From Nonomuraea roseoviolacea subsp. carminata (lineage in GTDB: Bacteria; Actinomycetota; Actinomycetes; Streptosporangiales; Streptosporangiaceae): 64,000 nt of DNA. Below the pieces are notes generated by a model. The model made no database searches. It was not told where the DNA came from and worked only from the letters and a program-made list of their open reading frames with translations. The first letter of the stretch is position 1; every line of letters starts with the position of its first letter. The translations under genes and the position numbers were made by a program. Below are positions 30,901 to 38,247 of this stretch, piece by piece. The stretch spans positions 3,286,001 to 3,350,000 of the forward strand of contig NZ_JAMZEC010000001.1 in NCBI RefSeq assembly GCF_024172185.1. The letters are read 5' to 3'.

Positions 30901-31149
30901 CCGCACCACGGTCAGCAGGTACGCGCGGAAGGCGTCCTCCGGCCCGGCTCCCCGTCCGACCAGGTCGAGGATCCTGGTGAACGCCTCGGCCACCACGTCC
31001 TCCACCTCCGCCTCCCCGCGGACGAGGCGGCGGGCCAGCGCGCGTGCGGCGGGCGCGTGACGGTCCTGGAGCAGGCGAAAGGCGGCGGCATTGCCCGCTT
31101 TGACGGCTTCGAGGAGCTCGGCATCGCTCTGTGGTGATGCAATACACAT
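27976..31149 (-). CDS. ECF sigma factor fused to zinc-finger-like, membrane and exported domains
   Basis: A single 1,057-residue frame. Residues about 10-80 are sigma region 2, 125-180 region 4 (SLPERWRAVLWHVE, LLGLSRGEVSPLAYQAREGL). A segment HARGCARC near 220 resembles the zinc finger of anti-sigma factors. After an acidic region comes one membrane helix (about 373-390, GGAAVAVAAATTFAVA), then a DUF11-like beta domain (IEPLGALVRGRSGIVAIRLRN) interrupted by about 165 Pro/Gly/Asp-rich residues, and a final domain with MAIGNSLLTC and IVWAGLYWSAGG. Sigma would be inside and the C-terminus outside. It recalls ECF groups with large C-terminal extensions (ECF53-like). ATG 31149 has GAGG five bases upstream. 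Confidence 0.82.
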   Translation of the reverse strand: MCIASPQSDAELLEAVKAGNAAAFRLLQDRHAPAARALARRLVRGEAEVEDVVAEAFTRILDLVGRGAGPEDAFRAYLLTVVRRTVHDRARVESRRVTPDEPFDPAVPFVDPALAGLERSMLARAFLSLPERWRAVLWHVEVERAGPAEVAPLLGLSRGEVSPLAYQAREGLRQAYVRLYLSASPAPACVPVLGRMAAHVRGGLARRGSRAVRAHARGCARCHAVLTELTDIGAGLRVVVGPLLAGPAFPEYAADPSRASAGAPASALLRVTVTPRRADEEDAFWGVDGDEADTDEGAEAEEEDLAFWESVADRAGAEQRAGGEGTDSGDAEGGDAEGGDAEGGGGEGEAGACGARRSPRLVGWLQRVAASPRVAMAGGAAVAVAAATTFAVASGNRTVERIATSPMAHPVGSGQPPLTVVEPDPISPPAPETGGGGARLRATIEPLGALVRGRSGIVAIRLRNYGGGASAGVRAMVDLPPGITMMPPGSRGHGAVLGPATTSPRRTPPRDAVPPEDGSRGRDDSPHPGRSPRRDRPGEHDGAPGRDRPGEHGDAPGRETSPDLGGVPGREAAPDLGGLLDLGTPPSHGTSPNHRSTSPSQDTPPDLGIPPRLGTSPGPDAAPGRAGAADGGASTRRHRHGTGSPRSSGGSPAPRQPDGAAAGWTCRAVPEGARCVRGPLEAGGSTVLFLRVQVAAGAGDGAAPAVRIRAGRMRTAARSATGVRPSGAPARFATEGKVAVMAIGNSLLTCPGGQSGCSAARRREGARRDNDLWSMVPLDADRTGSTAASSAARLRMPRGGRIVWAGLYWSAGGSVPGPIRLRPPGHRRYEPVRPDEVEDARLPSGPAYQAFADVTGLVAASRREGAWWAADAPMEPGVSRHAGWSLVVIATDPARPYTRTVVLDEAVATGDGGAALRVPLDGLAPGRTPGGSLGGTPGASSGEPPGAATPGSTSGETPGGTASGRTPARVRLVTWEGDAELDGDAVSAGGGPLVPAGGDREAANPFDGSSDGVAGMTFGVDVDTFEADLGDDPALTITSEKDAILFGIAAVSARTRQ
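30117..30167. repeat. 15-base tandem repeats inside the fused sigma gene
   Basis: Three full copies plus a decayed one of CTCCACCCTCAGCGT (plus strand), giving the repeated peptide GDAEG in the acidic linker before the membrane helix. Copy number may vary by slippage. Confidence 0.75.
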
Positions 31150-31280
31150 GGTCACCTCGCGATTACGATTCGTTGCCTCGCCGAGTCATTCCGCAGCCAC
31201 GGGCGTGGTCAAACCCCCGGCGCGGCTTTACCTGCGGACCGGAGGGAACGCGCCCCGATCAGGCCCCTAAGCTTGGGCGC

Positions 31281-31814
31281 ATGACGGATCGCGACGACCT
31301 GCTGGCCGAGATCGAGAACAAGGCCGTGGTCCACGGCAAGGTGGTGCTCTCCTCCGGGCGGGAGGCCGACTTCTACCTGGACCTGCGCCGCATCACGCTC
31401 GACGCCGTGGCGGCTCCGCTCGTGGGCCGGGTGATGCTGGACCTCACCGAGGACCTCGGCTACGACGCCGTGGGCGGGCTCACGCTGGGCGCCGACCCGG
31501 TGGCGGCGGCGATGCTGCACGCGGCGGCGGCGCGGGGACGCAGGCTGGACGCGTTCGTGGTGCGCAAGGCGCAGAAGGCGCACGGCATGCAGCGGCGCGT
31601 GGAGGGCCCCGAGGTGAAGGGCCGGCGGGTGCTCGTGGTCGAGGACACCTCGACGACCGGCACCTCGCCGCTGACGGCCGTGGAGGCGCTGCGCGAGGCG
31701 GGCGCCGAGGTGGTGGCCGTGGCCACGATCGTCGACCGCGGCGCGGCCGGGCGCATGGCCGAGGAGGGGCTGGAGTACCGCAGCGCGTACACGCTCGCCG
31801 ACCTGGGGCTCTGA
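31281..31814 (+). CDS. pyrE: Orotate phosphoribosyltransferase
   Basis: A 177-residue enzyme of the usual length that joins orotate to PRPP to make OMP in pyrimidine synthesis. The PRPP-binding motif VLVVEDTSTTGTSPL, the earlier SSGREADFYLDLRRI and GLTLGADPVAAAM are diagnostic. ATG 31281 is used because MTDRDDLL begins the fold; an upstream start at 31131 would overlap the divergent sigma gene. It heads a block that continues with fba and purA, in an order related to that seen in mycobacteria. Confidence 0.93.
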   Translation: MTDRDDLLAEIENKAVVHGKVVLSSGREADFYLDLRRITLDAVAAPLVGRVMLDLTEDLGYDAVGGLTLGADPVAAAMLHAAAARGRRLDAFVVRKAQKAHGMQRRVEGPEVKGRRVLVVEDTSTTGTSPLTAVEALREAGAEVVAVATIVDRGAAGRMAEEGLEYRSAYTLADLGL

Positions 31815-31821
31815 GCGACCC

Positions 31822-31866
31822 GATCGGGGCCCCGGCCCCGATCCTGACCGGGGCTCCCGGCCCCGA
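31822..31866. terminator. GC-rich double hairpin between pyrE and convergent gene
   Basis: GATCGGGG (31822-31829) and CCCCGATC (31836-31843) form a perfect stem; directly after it CCGGGGC pairs with GGCCCCG (31848-31866). The location between two convergent stops suits a bidirectional terminator of the T-less actinobacterial kind. Confidence 0.5.
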
Positions 31867-31871
31867 TCGCG

Positions 31872-32264
31872 TCAGGGCGCCTTGACCGTGAACGCCTCGC
31901 GCTCGCCCGCCTTGCCCGGGGCGCGCGGCTTGCCGTTCGCGGTGACCCGGACCGTGGCCGCGTCCGTGAGCACGACGTCGAGCTCCGGCTGGAAGTAGCG
32001 CGCCTCCTCGCCCCTGGTCATGTCGCGGTACTGGAGCACGTCGCCGCCCGGCACCCGGACCGTGACGAGGGGGCAGGTGTCGGCCACGCATTCGAGGCGC
32101 ACGGTCGGCACCTGGGCGGCGGCCGTCGGCTCGGCGGTGGCGCGCTGCGGCTCGGCCCGCTCAGGGGTGTCGAGCGACAAGAACAGCGCGCGCCCGCCGA
32201 TGACGAGAAGTGTCGCGACCCCGGCGGCCGCGAGAACGGCGAGCGCGAGGCGGGCGAGGCCCAT
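31872..32264 (-). CDS. Single-pass membrane protein with RodZ-tail-like (DUF4115-like) domain
   Basis: About 130 residues: one membrane helix (residues 3-25, LARLALAVLAAAGVATLLVI), a short Pro/Ala linker and an external beta domain. The end, ATVRVTANGKPRAPGKAGERE followed by AFTV, resembles the DUF4115 domain at the tail of RodZ, and two Cys (ECVADTC) may pair. There is no helix-turn-helix half, so it is not a full RodZ. A GTG at 32288 would add eight residues. It lies between pyrE and DedA. Similarity is by eye and function is unknown. Confidence 0.6.
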   Translation of the reverse strand: MGLARLALAVLAAAGVATLLVIGGRALFLSLDTPERAEPQRATAEPTAAAQVPTVRLECVADTCPLVTVRVPGGDVLQYRDMTRGEEARYFQPELDVVLTDAATVRVTANGKPRAPGKAGEREAFTVKAP

Positions 32265-32324
32265 CGGATCTGACCTGTGGCGTCCCACACACCGGAGAGT
32301 ACATCCGGGAGGGGCAGGTTCCGG

Positions 32325-33035
32325 TTACGGGTTGTCGGTGCCCGTGGGGATGCGGTGATGCTTGCCCGTGGGCACCGGCGCGGCCTTGGGGTGGCGGCGC
32401 CGCTTGATCACCTCGAAGATGATCGGGATCAGCGAGATCAGCACGATGAGGAAGACGCCCGGCAGGATGTACTTGTCGATCTGCTTGGGGTCGACCTTGT
32501 TGCCGAGGAAGTGGCCGAGCAGCAGCAGGCCCTCGACCCACACCACGCCGCCGATCACGTTCCACACGAGGAAGCGCTTGGCGGGCATCTCCAGCACGCC
32601 GGCGACCGGGTTCATGAAGGTGCGGACGATGGGCACGAACCGGGCCAGCACCACGGCCTTGGCCGGGCCGAACTTCTCGAAGAACTCCTCGGCCCGCGCG
32701 ACGTGCTCGCGCTTGAACAGCCGCGAGTCGGGCTTGTCGAACATCCGCCGCCCGAACCGCGCCCCGAGGAAGTGGCCGAGCTGGGCGCCCGCGATGGCGC
32801 ACAGCGGGGTGCCGATCAGCAGGGTCGGGAAGGACAACGGCTCGATCCCCATGCCGACCGCCACGGACGCGGAGCTGAAGATCCCGGCCGCGACCAGCAG
32901 CGAGTCGCCCGGCAGGAAGAAGCCGAGCAGCAGACCCGTCTCGGCGAAGATGATGGCCAGAACGCCGATCGTCGCGAAGGCGCCGAGGATCGTGAGCCAC
33001 CACGTCGGGTCGAGAAGATTCAAGAGCGAGTCCAC
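32325..33035 (-). CDS. DedA-family membrane protein
   Basis: A 236-residue DedA/SNARE-associated family protein with about five hydrophobic segments. FFLPGDSLLVAAGI, GHFLGARFGRRMF and especially VLARFVPIVRTFMNPVAGVLEM are the family hallmarks, including the Arg residues in the re-entrant loop. DedA proteins flip polyprenyl or phospholipid carriers in the inner membrane. It is divergent from fba; the same DedA-fba neighbourhood is known in mycobacteria. Start is GTG 33035. Confidence 0.9.
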   Translation of the reverse strand: MDSLLNLLDPTWWLTILGAFATIGVLAIIFAETGLLLGFFLPGDSLLVAAGIFSSASVAVGMGIEPLSFPTLLIGTPLCAIAGAQLGHFLGARFGRRMFDKPDSRLFKREHVARAEEFFEKFGPAKAVVLARFVPIVRTFMNPVAGVLEMPAKRFLVWNVIGGVVWVEGLLLLGHFLGNKVDPKQIDKYILPGVFLIVLISLIPIIFEVIKRRRHPKAAPVPTGKHHRIPTGTDNP

Positions 33036-33158
33036 AGGCTGAGCCTACCCTTAGCACAGGGGCTCGACGGGTTACGCGCGAGGCGTTGTCACTACCACGC
33101 GGGGTAGCGGACGGTAATACTGGGCAACGCCGAGCCTCACTTCTCAGGGAGATGAATC

Positions 33159-34181
33159 ATGCCGATAGCCACTCCAGAGATCTACGCGGAGATGCTGGAC
33201 CGAGCCAAGGCCGGCGGCTTCGCCTATCCCGCCATCAACGTGACCTCCTCGCAGACGCTCAACGCCGCGCTGCGCGGTTTCGCCGAGGCCGAGAGCGACG
33301 GCATCGTCCAGGTCTCCACCGGAGGCGCCGAGTTCCTGTCGGGCGCCACGGTGAAGGACATGGTGACGGGCGCCACCGCGCTGGCCGAGTACGCCCGGGT
33401 GGTGGCCGACAAGTACCCGGTGACCGTGGCCTTGCACACCGACCACTGCCCGAAGGACAAGCTGGACGGCTTCATGCGGCCGCTCATCGACATCTCCCTC
33501 GAACGTGTCTCGCGCGGCCTCGACCCGCTCTTCCAGTCGCACATGTGGGACGGCTCGGCCGTTCCGCTGGAGGAGAACCTGCAGATCGCGCAGGAGCTCC
33601 TGGACAAGTGCGCGCGGGCGCGGGTCATCATGGAGATGGAGATCGGCGTCGTCGGCGGCGAGGAGGACGGCGTCGTCGGCGAGATCAACGAGAAGCTGTA
33701 CACGACGCCCGGCGACGCGCTGGCCACGGCCGAGGCGGTCGGGCTCGGCGAGCGGGGCCGCTACCTGCTGGCCGCCACGTTCGGCAACGTGCACGGCGTC
33801 TACAAGCCGGGCCACGTCAAGCTGCGGCCGGGCGTGCTGAAGGAGCTGCAGGAGGCGGTGGGCGCCAAGTACGGCAAGGAGAAGCCGTTCGACCTGGTCT
33901 TCCACGGCGGCTCCGGCTCCTCGCTGGAGGAGATCCACGAGGCCATCTCGTACGGCGTGGTGAAGATGAACATCGACACCGACACGCAGTACGCCTTCAC
34001 CCGGCCGATCGCCGACCACATGTTCCGCAACTACGACGGCGTGCTCAAGGTCGACGGCGACGTCGGCAACAAGAAGGCCTACGACCCGCGCTCGTACGGC
34101 AAGTCCGCCGAGGCGGGCATGGCCGCCCGCGTGGTCGAGGCGTGCCAGCACCTCAAGAGCGCTGGGACGAAGATCTCCTAG
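33159..34181 (+). CDS. fba: Class II fructose-bisphosphate aldolase
   Basis: A 340-residue zinc aldolase that splits fructose 1,6-bisphosphate in glycolysis and makes it in gluconeogenesis. Zinc and active-site motifs are present: HTDHCPKD, MEMEIGVVGGEEDG, FGNVHGVYKPG and FHGGSGSS. Length and sequence fit the class IIa type found in actinobacteria. ATG 33159 has a good AGGGAGATG ribosome site. The DUF3151 gene follows after 34 bases. Confidence 0.95.
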   Translation: MPIATPEIYAEMLDRAKAGGFAYPAINVTSSQTLNAALRGFAEAESDGIVQVSTGGAEFLSGATVKDMVTGATALAEYARVVADKYPVTVALHTDHCPKDKLDGFMRPLIDISLERVSRGLDPLFQSHMWDGSAVPLEENLQIAQELLDKCARARVIMEMEIGVVGGEEDGVVGEINEKLYTTPGDALATAEAVGLGERGRYLLAATFGNVHGVYKPGHVKLRPGVLKELQEAVGAKYGKEKPFDLVFHGGSGSSLEEIHEAISYGVVKMNIDTDTQYAFTRPIADHMFRNYDGVLKVDGDVGNKKAYDPRSYGKSAEAGMAARVVEACQHLKSAGTKIS

Positions 34182-34215
34182 CCACGTCCGGGGCCCGGCG
34201 GGTATGACTTGTCCT

Positions 34216-34626
34216 ATGGACAACCTTCTCGCCGGGCCGCCCCCGACCTACCTGCCGGACCTGCCCGAGGCCAGGGAGGCGCTGGAAGCCGGGGCCAAGC
34301 CCTCCGACGTGGCCGCCCGGTTCCCTGCCCACCCGGCGGCCTGGGCCGCCCTCGCGGAGGAGTACTTCGCGCAGGGGCACGCCGTGACCTCCTACGCCTT
34401 CGCCCGCACCGGCTACCACCGCGGGCTCGACCAGCTGCGCCGCAACGGCTGGAAGGGGCACGGGCCGATCCCGTGGGAGCACGAGCCCAACCGCGGGTTC
34501 CTGCGCTGCCTGTACGCGCTGGCCAGGGCGGCCCAGGCCATCGGCGAGAAGGACGAGGCCGAGCGGTGCGTGCAGTTCCTCAAGGACAGCGACGAGGCCG
34601 CCTACGACGCGCTGACGGCCGGATAG
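34216..34626 (+). CDS. DUF3151 family protein
   Basis: A 136-residue helical protein matching DUF3151 (LLAGPPPTYLP, HPAAWAALAEEYF, SYAFARTGYHRGLDQLRRNGW, GPIPWEHEPNRGFLR). This family is nearly restricted to actinobacteria and sits between fba and purA there, as in Mycobacterium tuberculosis. Its function is unknown; repeated helical pairs suggest a TPR-like fold. It probably shares a transcript with fba. Confidence 0.88.
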   Translation: MDNLLAGPPPTYLPDLPEAREALEAGAKPSDVAARFPAHPAAWAALAEEYFAQGHAVTSYAFARTGYHRGLDQLRRNGWKGHGPIPWEHEPNRGFLRCLYALARAAQAIGEKDEAERCVQFLKDSDEAAYDALTAG

Positions 34627-34655
34627 CCCCCTTGGGACAGACAGGCACAGTCGGG

Positions 34656-34727
34656 TAGTCTCTGCACGCAAGAGCCCCTGTCGCGCTTGCGCCAGGGGTT
34701 TCGTTTTGTGCTCGGGAGACTAGAACC
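34656..34727 (+). ncRNA. Structured leader of purA (candidate cis-regulatory RNA)
   Basis: The 72 bases before purA fold on paper into one long stem. TAGTCTC (34656-34662) pairs with GAGACTA (34716-34722); GCAC (34664-34667) pairs with GTGC (34708-34711); and CCCCTG (34675-34680) pairs with CAGGGG (34693-34698), followed by TTTCGTTTTG like a terminator. The purA ribosome site GGGAG (34714-34718) is inside the outer stem. A competing helix, CGCAAG (34667-34672) with CTTGCG (34686-34691), would break the inner hairpin. No named riboswitch class is recognised. Confidence 0.55.
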
Positions 34728-36011
34728 ATGCCGGCTGTCGTTCTCGTGGGCGCCCAGTGGGGCGATGAGGGCAAGGGCAAGGCCACCGACCTGCTCGGAG
34801 GCGACGTCGACTACGTCGTCCGGTACCAGGGTGGCAACAACGCGGGCCACACCGTGGTCATCGGCGACCAGAAGTACGCTCTGCACCTGCTGCCCACGGG
34901 GATCCTGTCGCCCGCCGTGGTGCCGGTGATCGGCAACGGCGTGGTCATCGACCCGCGCGTGCTGCTGGACGAGATCGACGGGCTGGCCGCCCGCGGCATC
35001 TCGGCCGAGCGGCTGCTGATCTCCGCCAGCGCGCACCTGATCATGCCCCACCACCGGGCCCTGGACAAGGTCACCGAGCGCTACCTCGGCAAGTCCAAGA
35101 TCGGCACGACCGGGCGCGGCATCGGCCCCGCGTACGGCGACAAGATCTACCGCATGGGCGTGCGCGTGCAGGACCTGCTCGACCCGGGCATCCTGGCCAA
35201 GAAGATCGAGTCGGCCCTGATCGAGAAGAACCAGGTGCTCACCAAGGTCTACAACCGGCGCGGCATCGAGCCGGAGCGGGTCCTGGAGGAGTACCTCGGC
35301 TACGCCGAGCGGCTCAAGCCGCACATCGCCGACACCTCGCTGGTGCTGTCGAAGGCGCTGGACGACGGCAAGCTCGTGCTGCTGGAGGGCGGCCAGGGCA
35401 CGCTGCTCGACATCGACCACGGCACGTACCCGTTCGTCACCTCCTCCTCGCCCACCTCGGGCGGCGCGTGCGCCGGCTCCGGCATCCCGCCGACCCGGCT
35501 GACGAAGGTGATCGGCATCCTCAAGGCGTACACGACCCGTGTCGGCTCCGGCCCGTTCCCGACGGAGCTGACCGACGAGATGGGCGACTGGCTGCGCACG
35601 ACCGGCGGCGAGTACGGCGTCACGACGGGCCGCAACCGCCGCTGCGGGTGGTTCGACGCGGTCATCGCCCGCTACGCCACGCGCATCAACGGCGTGACCG
35701 ACTTCTTCCTCACCAAGCTGGACGTCCTGTCGGGGCTGGAGACGATCCCGGTCTGCGTGGCGTACGAGGTGGACGGCGTGCGGCACGAGGAGATCCCGAT
35801 GACGCAGACCGACTTCCACCACGCCAAGCCGATCTACGAGGAGCTTCCCGGCTGGCAGGAGGACATCACGGGGGCCAAGACCTTCGAGGACCTGCCGGCC
35901 AACGCCCAGGCGTACGTCCGGGCGCTGGAGGAGATGAGCGGCGCGCCGATCAGCGCGGTGGGCGTGGGCCCGGCGCGCGACGCCACCCTGGTCCTGCGCC
36001 CGCTGACCTGA
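34728..36011 (+). CDS. purA: Adenylosuccinate synthetase
   Basis: A 427-residue enzyme that joins IMP and aspartate using GTP, the first step from IMP to AMP. The GTP/IMP motif [10 protein letters not shown], the catalytic His in NNAGHT, the IMP-binding [10 protein letters not shown] and the C-terminal [12 protein letters not shown] are all present. The gene is preceded by the structured leader and followed by a convergent acetyltransferase. Confidence 0.96.
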   Translation: MPAVVLVGAQWGDEGKGKATDLLGGDVDYVVRYQGGNNAGHTVVIGDQKYALHLLPTGILSPAVVPVIGNGVVIDPRVLLDEIDGLAARGISAERLLISASAHLIMPHHRALDKVTERYLGKSKIGTTGRGIGPAYGDKIYRMGVRVQDLLDPGILAKKIESALIEKNQVLTKVYNRRGIEPERVLEEYLGYAERLKPHIADTSLVLSKALDDGKLVLLEGGQGTLLDIDHGTYPFVTSSSPTSGGACAGSGIPPTRLTKVIGILKAYTTRVGSGPFPTELTDEMGDWLRTTGGEYGVTTGRNRRCGWFDAVIARYATRINGVTDFFLTKLDVLSGLETIPVCVAYEVDGVRHEEIPMTQTDFHHAKPIYEELPGWQEDITGAKTFEDLPANAQAYVRALEEMSGAPISAVGVGPARDATLVLRPLT

Positions 36012-36030
36012 GGTCGTCGGCGCTGACCGG

Positions 36031-36723
36031 TTATCCGGCGAGGACCGCGGCGGTCATGGGCGTGTGGACGGCCCAGCCCAGGGTCTCGTAGAGCGAGCGG
36101 CCGGCGGGGGTGGCGACGAGCACCCCGTCGGCGGCGCCGCCCGCCGCGGCGGTCGCGGTCAGGGCGCGCATGACGACGGTGCCGAGGCCGCGCCGCCGGT
36201 GGTGCGGCGCGGTCTCGACCTTGTCCACGACCGCGGTGGCGCCGGCGATGGCCAGCTGCCCGCGCGCGGCCATCTCGCCGGCGGTGGTGAGCAGGCGGGC
36301 GACGGTGACGCCGGCGCGGGTGGTGACGGCCAGCGTGTAGCCGTGGGGCGCGGCGACGCCGGCCCGGGCGGCGGCCGTCATGCCGGTGACGCCCCTGGTG
36401 CGCGGCACGGGGTCGAGCGGGATGGTCATCAGGTACTCGGGCTCCTGCACGTCCCAGGCCGGGGGCAGCCAGGGCGCGACGTCCTCGCGCGGCGCGCAGA
36501 GCTTCAGCCAGGTGCCGGGGACACTCGGCAGGGCGGCGAGACGGCGCAGGATGGCCGGGGTGGGCGCCGGGACGACGTGGCGCACCATGTGGCCGGGCAG
36601 TCCGACGTCCACGCGCAGGCCCCACGGCTCGTGCACGGGTGTGGGGGCGTCGCGGGAGACCACCCAGCCGTAGACCCATGCCCGTACCGGCTCCGGCCGG
36701 ACCGTTTTGAGAGCCCCCGTCAT
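36031..36723 (-). CDS. GNAT-family acetyltransferase
   Basis: A 230-residue protein whose C-terminal half is a GNAT domain: VDKVETAPHHRRRGLGTVVM holds the acetyl-CoA pyrophosphate motif, and SLYETLGW the usual end. The N-terminal half (about 1-110) is less typical and may bind the acceptor. ATG 36723 is chosen; ten more residues upstream would come from an alternative start. Acceptor unknown. It is convergent with purA and divergent from another acetyltransferase. Confidence 0.8.
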   Translation of the reverse strand: MTGALKTVRPEPVRAWVYGWVVSRDAPTPVHEPWGLRVDVGLPGHMVRHVVPAPTPAILRRLAALPSVPGTWLKLCAPREDVAPWLPPAWDVQEPEYLMTIPLDPVPRTRGVTGMTAAARAGVAAPHGYTLAVTTRAGVTVARLLTTAGEMAARGQLAIAGATAVVDKVETAPHHRRRGLGTVVMRALTATAAAGGAADGVLVATPAGRSLYETLGWAVHTPMTAAVLAG

Positions 36724-36760
36724 GGCGGTCAGCTTATTGCACGAAGATTGCAACTATCCA

Positions 36761-37280
36761 GGCAAAAAGGGCATGCGACGCCTCACATCGGACACCTACC
36801 CTCGACCCCATGGACATCCGCCGGGTCACCGCGTTCGAGGCCGTCGAGGCGGCCGGCCACCTCTTCGACGCCACGCCGCGGCGGGAGGCCACCACCAGGT
36901 TCCTGGCCGACGAGGGGCACCACCTCCTCATCGCGTACGTGGACGGGACGCCCGCCGGGATGGTCACCGGCGTGGAGATGACGCACCCGGACAAGGGCAC
37001 GGAGATGTTCCTGTACGAGCTGGGCGTGGACGAGCGCTTCCGCGGGCGGGGCGTCGCGCGGGCACTGGTGCTGGCCCTGGCCCGGCTGGCCAGGGAGCGC
37101 GGCCTGTACGGGCTGTGGACGGCCACGGGCAGGGACAACGCGCCGGCCCTGGCCACGTACGCGGGCGCGGGCGGCGACCCGGAGCCGGACCAGGTGATCT
37201 ACAGCTGGACCTTCGACGGCCCGTCCCACTGATCTCCCCGGCCCACGCATCGGGATATTGCGGGCAAAAAGGATGCGGCG
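36761..37280 (+). repeat. Repeated element upstream of two neighbouring genes
   Basis: GGCAAAAAGG followed by GCATGCGACG (36761-36780) recurs as GGCAAAAAGG followed by ATGCGGCG (37263-37280), two bases shorter. Each copy lies about 43-50 bases before a gene start (36810 and 37323). The AT-rich core in a GC-rich context suggests a shared promoter element or regulator site. The coordinates span both copies. Confidence 0.4.
36810..37232 (+). CDS. GNAT acetyltransferase, AAC(3)-I-like
   Basis: A compact 140-residue GNAT enzyme. MFLYELGVDERFRGRGVARAL is the acetyl-CoA loop, and the sequence TATGRDNAPALATYAGAGG matches the AAC(3)-I-like set, whose founders acetylate aminoglycosides. Many chromosomal relatives have other acceptors, so a resistance role is only a possibility. 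The GDPD gene follows in the same direction after 90 bases. Confidence 0.78.
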   Translation: MDIRRVTAFEAVEAAGHLFDATPRREATTRFLADEGHHLLIAYVDGTPAGMVTGVEMTHPDKGTEMFLYELGVDERFRGRGVARALVLALARLARERGLYGLWTATGRDNAPALATYAGAGGDPEPDQVIYSWTFDGPSH

Positions 37281-37322
37281 TGGCGGTGCTGCAAGGCGGC
37301 GGGCGCCCGGTAGGGTCCGGGT

Positions 37323-38228
37323 GTGCGCGTTGAGATACATGGCCATCGGGGGGCTAGGGGCCTCTGGCCCGAGAACACGTTGCCCGGCCTGAGCCGCACG
37401 CTGGAGCTCGGGGTCCACGCACTGGAGCTGGACGTCGCGCTCACCGCCGACCGGCGGCTCGTGCTCACGCACGACCTCACGGTCTCGGCCGTCACGAGCG
37501 CCGACACGCGGCCGGTACGAGCCGGCGACCCGGCGTACCCGTACGTCGGCAAGCCCATCAACTCCCTCACCCTCGCCCAGCTCCGCACCCTCGACGTGGG
37601 CGTGCGGCTGCCGCGGCACCCCGACGACCCGTTCGCGATCACCCAGGTGGCGATCCCCGAGACCCGCATGCCCACGCTGGGCGCGGTGCTCGGCCTGGTC
37701 AACGCCTACGAGGCCGACGCCGTGCGCCTGCACGTCGAGCTCAAGTCCGACCCGACCAGGCCCGAGCTGACCGCCGACCCCGAGCTGTTCACCGGGCTCG
37801 TGATCGAGGAGCTCGACCGGCACGGCCGGCTGGACAACGTGGCCATCCTGAGCTTCGACTGGCGCGTCATCACGCAGGCGGCGGCCATGGCGCCCGGCAC
37901 GCGGCGCTTCGCCCTGATCGAGCCCGACACGCTGCACTGGAACGGCGAGCTGGGCGACGACGTCCCCGCCGCCGCCCGCGACGCCGGCGCCACCACGCTG
38001 TCGCCCGAGCACGTGATGGTGGACGAGCGCCTGATGGCCCAGGCCGCCGCGGCGGGGCTGGACGTGGCGGTCTGGACGGTCAACGACACCGAGTTGGGGG
38101 CGCGCATGCTCGACCTCGGGGTGTCGGGGATCGTGACCGACTACCCGGACCGGATGCGGGAGCTGTGGCGCGATCGCGGCCTGCCGCTGCCCGGCCCGGT
38201 CGAGCCGCTTCGGCCCGTTTCCGTCTGA
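37323..38228 (+). CDS. Glycerophosphodiester phosphodiesterase
   Basis: A 301-residue GDPD enzyme with a TIM-barrel fold that hydrolyses glycerophosphodiesters to glycerol 3-phosphate and an alcohol. The catalytic HGHRGARGLWPENTLPG, the metal pair ELDV and the later HVELKSD are present, and VWTVND near the C-terminus is typical. There is no signal peptide, so it should be cytoplasmic. Start is GTG 37323. Confidence 0.9.
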   Translation: MRVEIHGHRGARGLWPENTLPGLSRTLELGVHALELDVALTADRRLVLTHDLTVSAVTSADTRPVRAGDPAYPYVGKPINSLTLAQLRTLDVGVRLPRHPDDPFAITQVAIPETRMPTLGAVLGLVNAYEADAVRLHVELKSDPTRPELTADPELFTGLVIEELDRHGRLDNVAILSFDWRVITQAAAMAPGTRRFALIEPDTLHWNGELGDDVPAAARDAGATTLSPEHVMVDERLMAQAAAAGLDVAVWTVNDTELGARMLDLGVSGIVTDYPDRMRELWRDRGLPLPGPVEPLRPVSV

Positions 38229-38247
38229 GCTCTTACGGCAGGACGGC

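Noticed and set aside
34667-34698. H-type pseudoknot in the purA leader
   Set aside because: The loop that would have to cross the 6-base first helix is only one base long, so the two helices are more likely alternatives.
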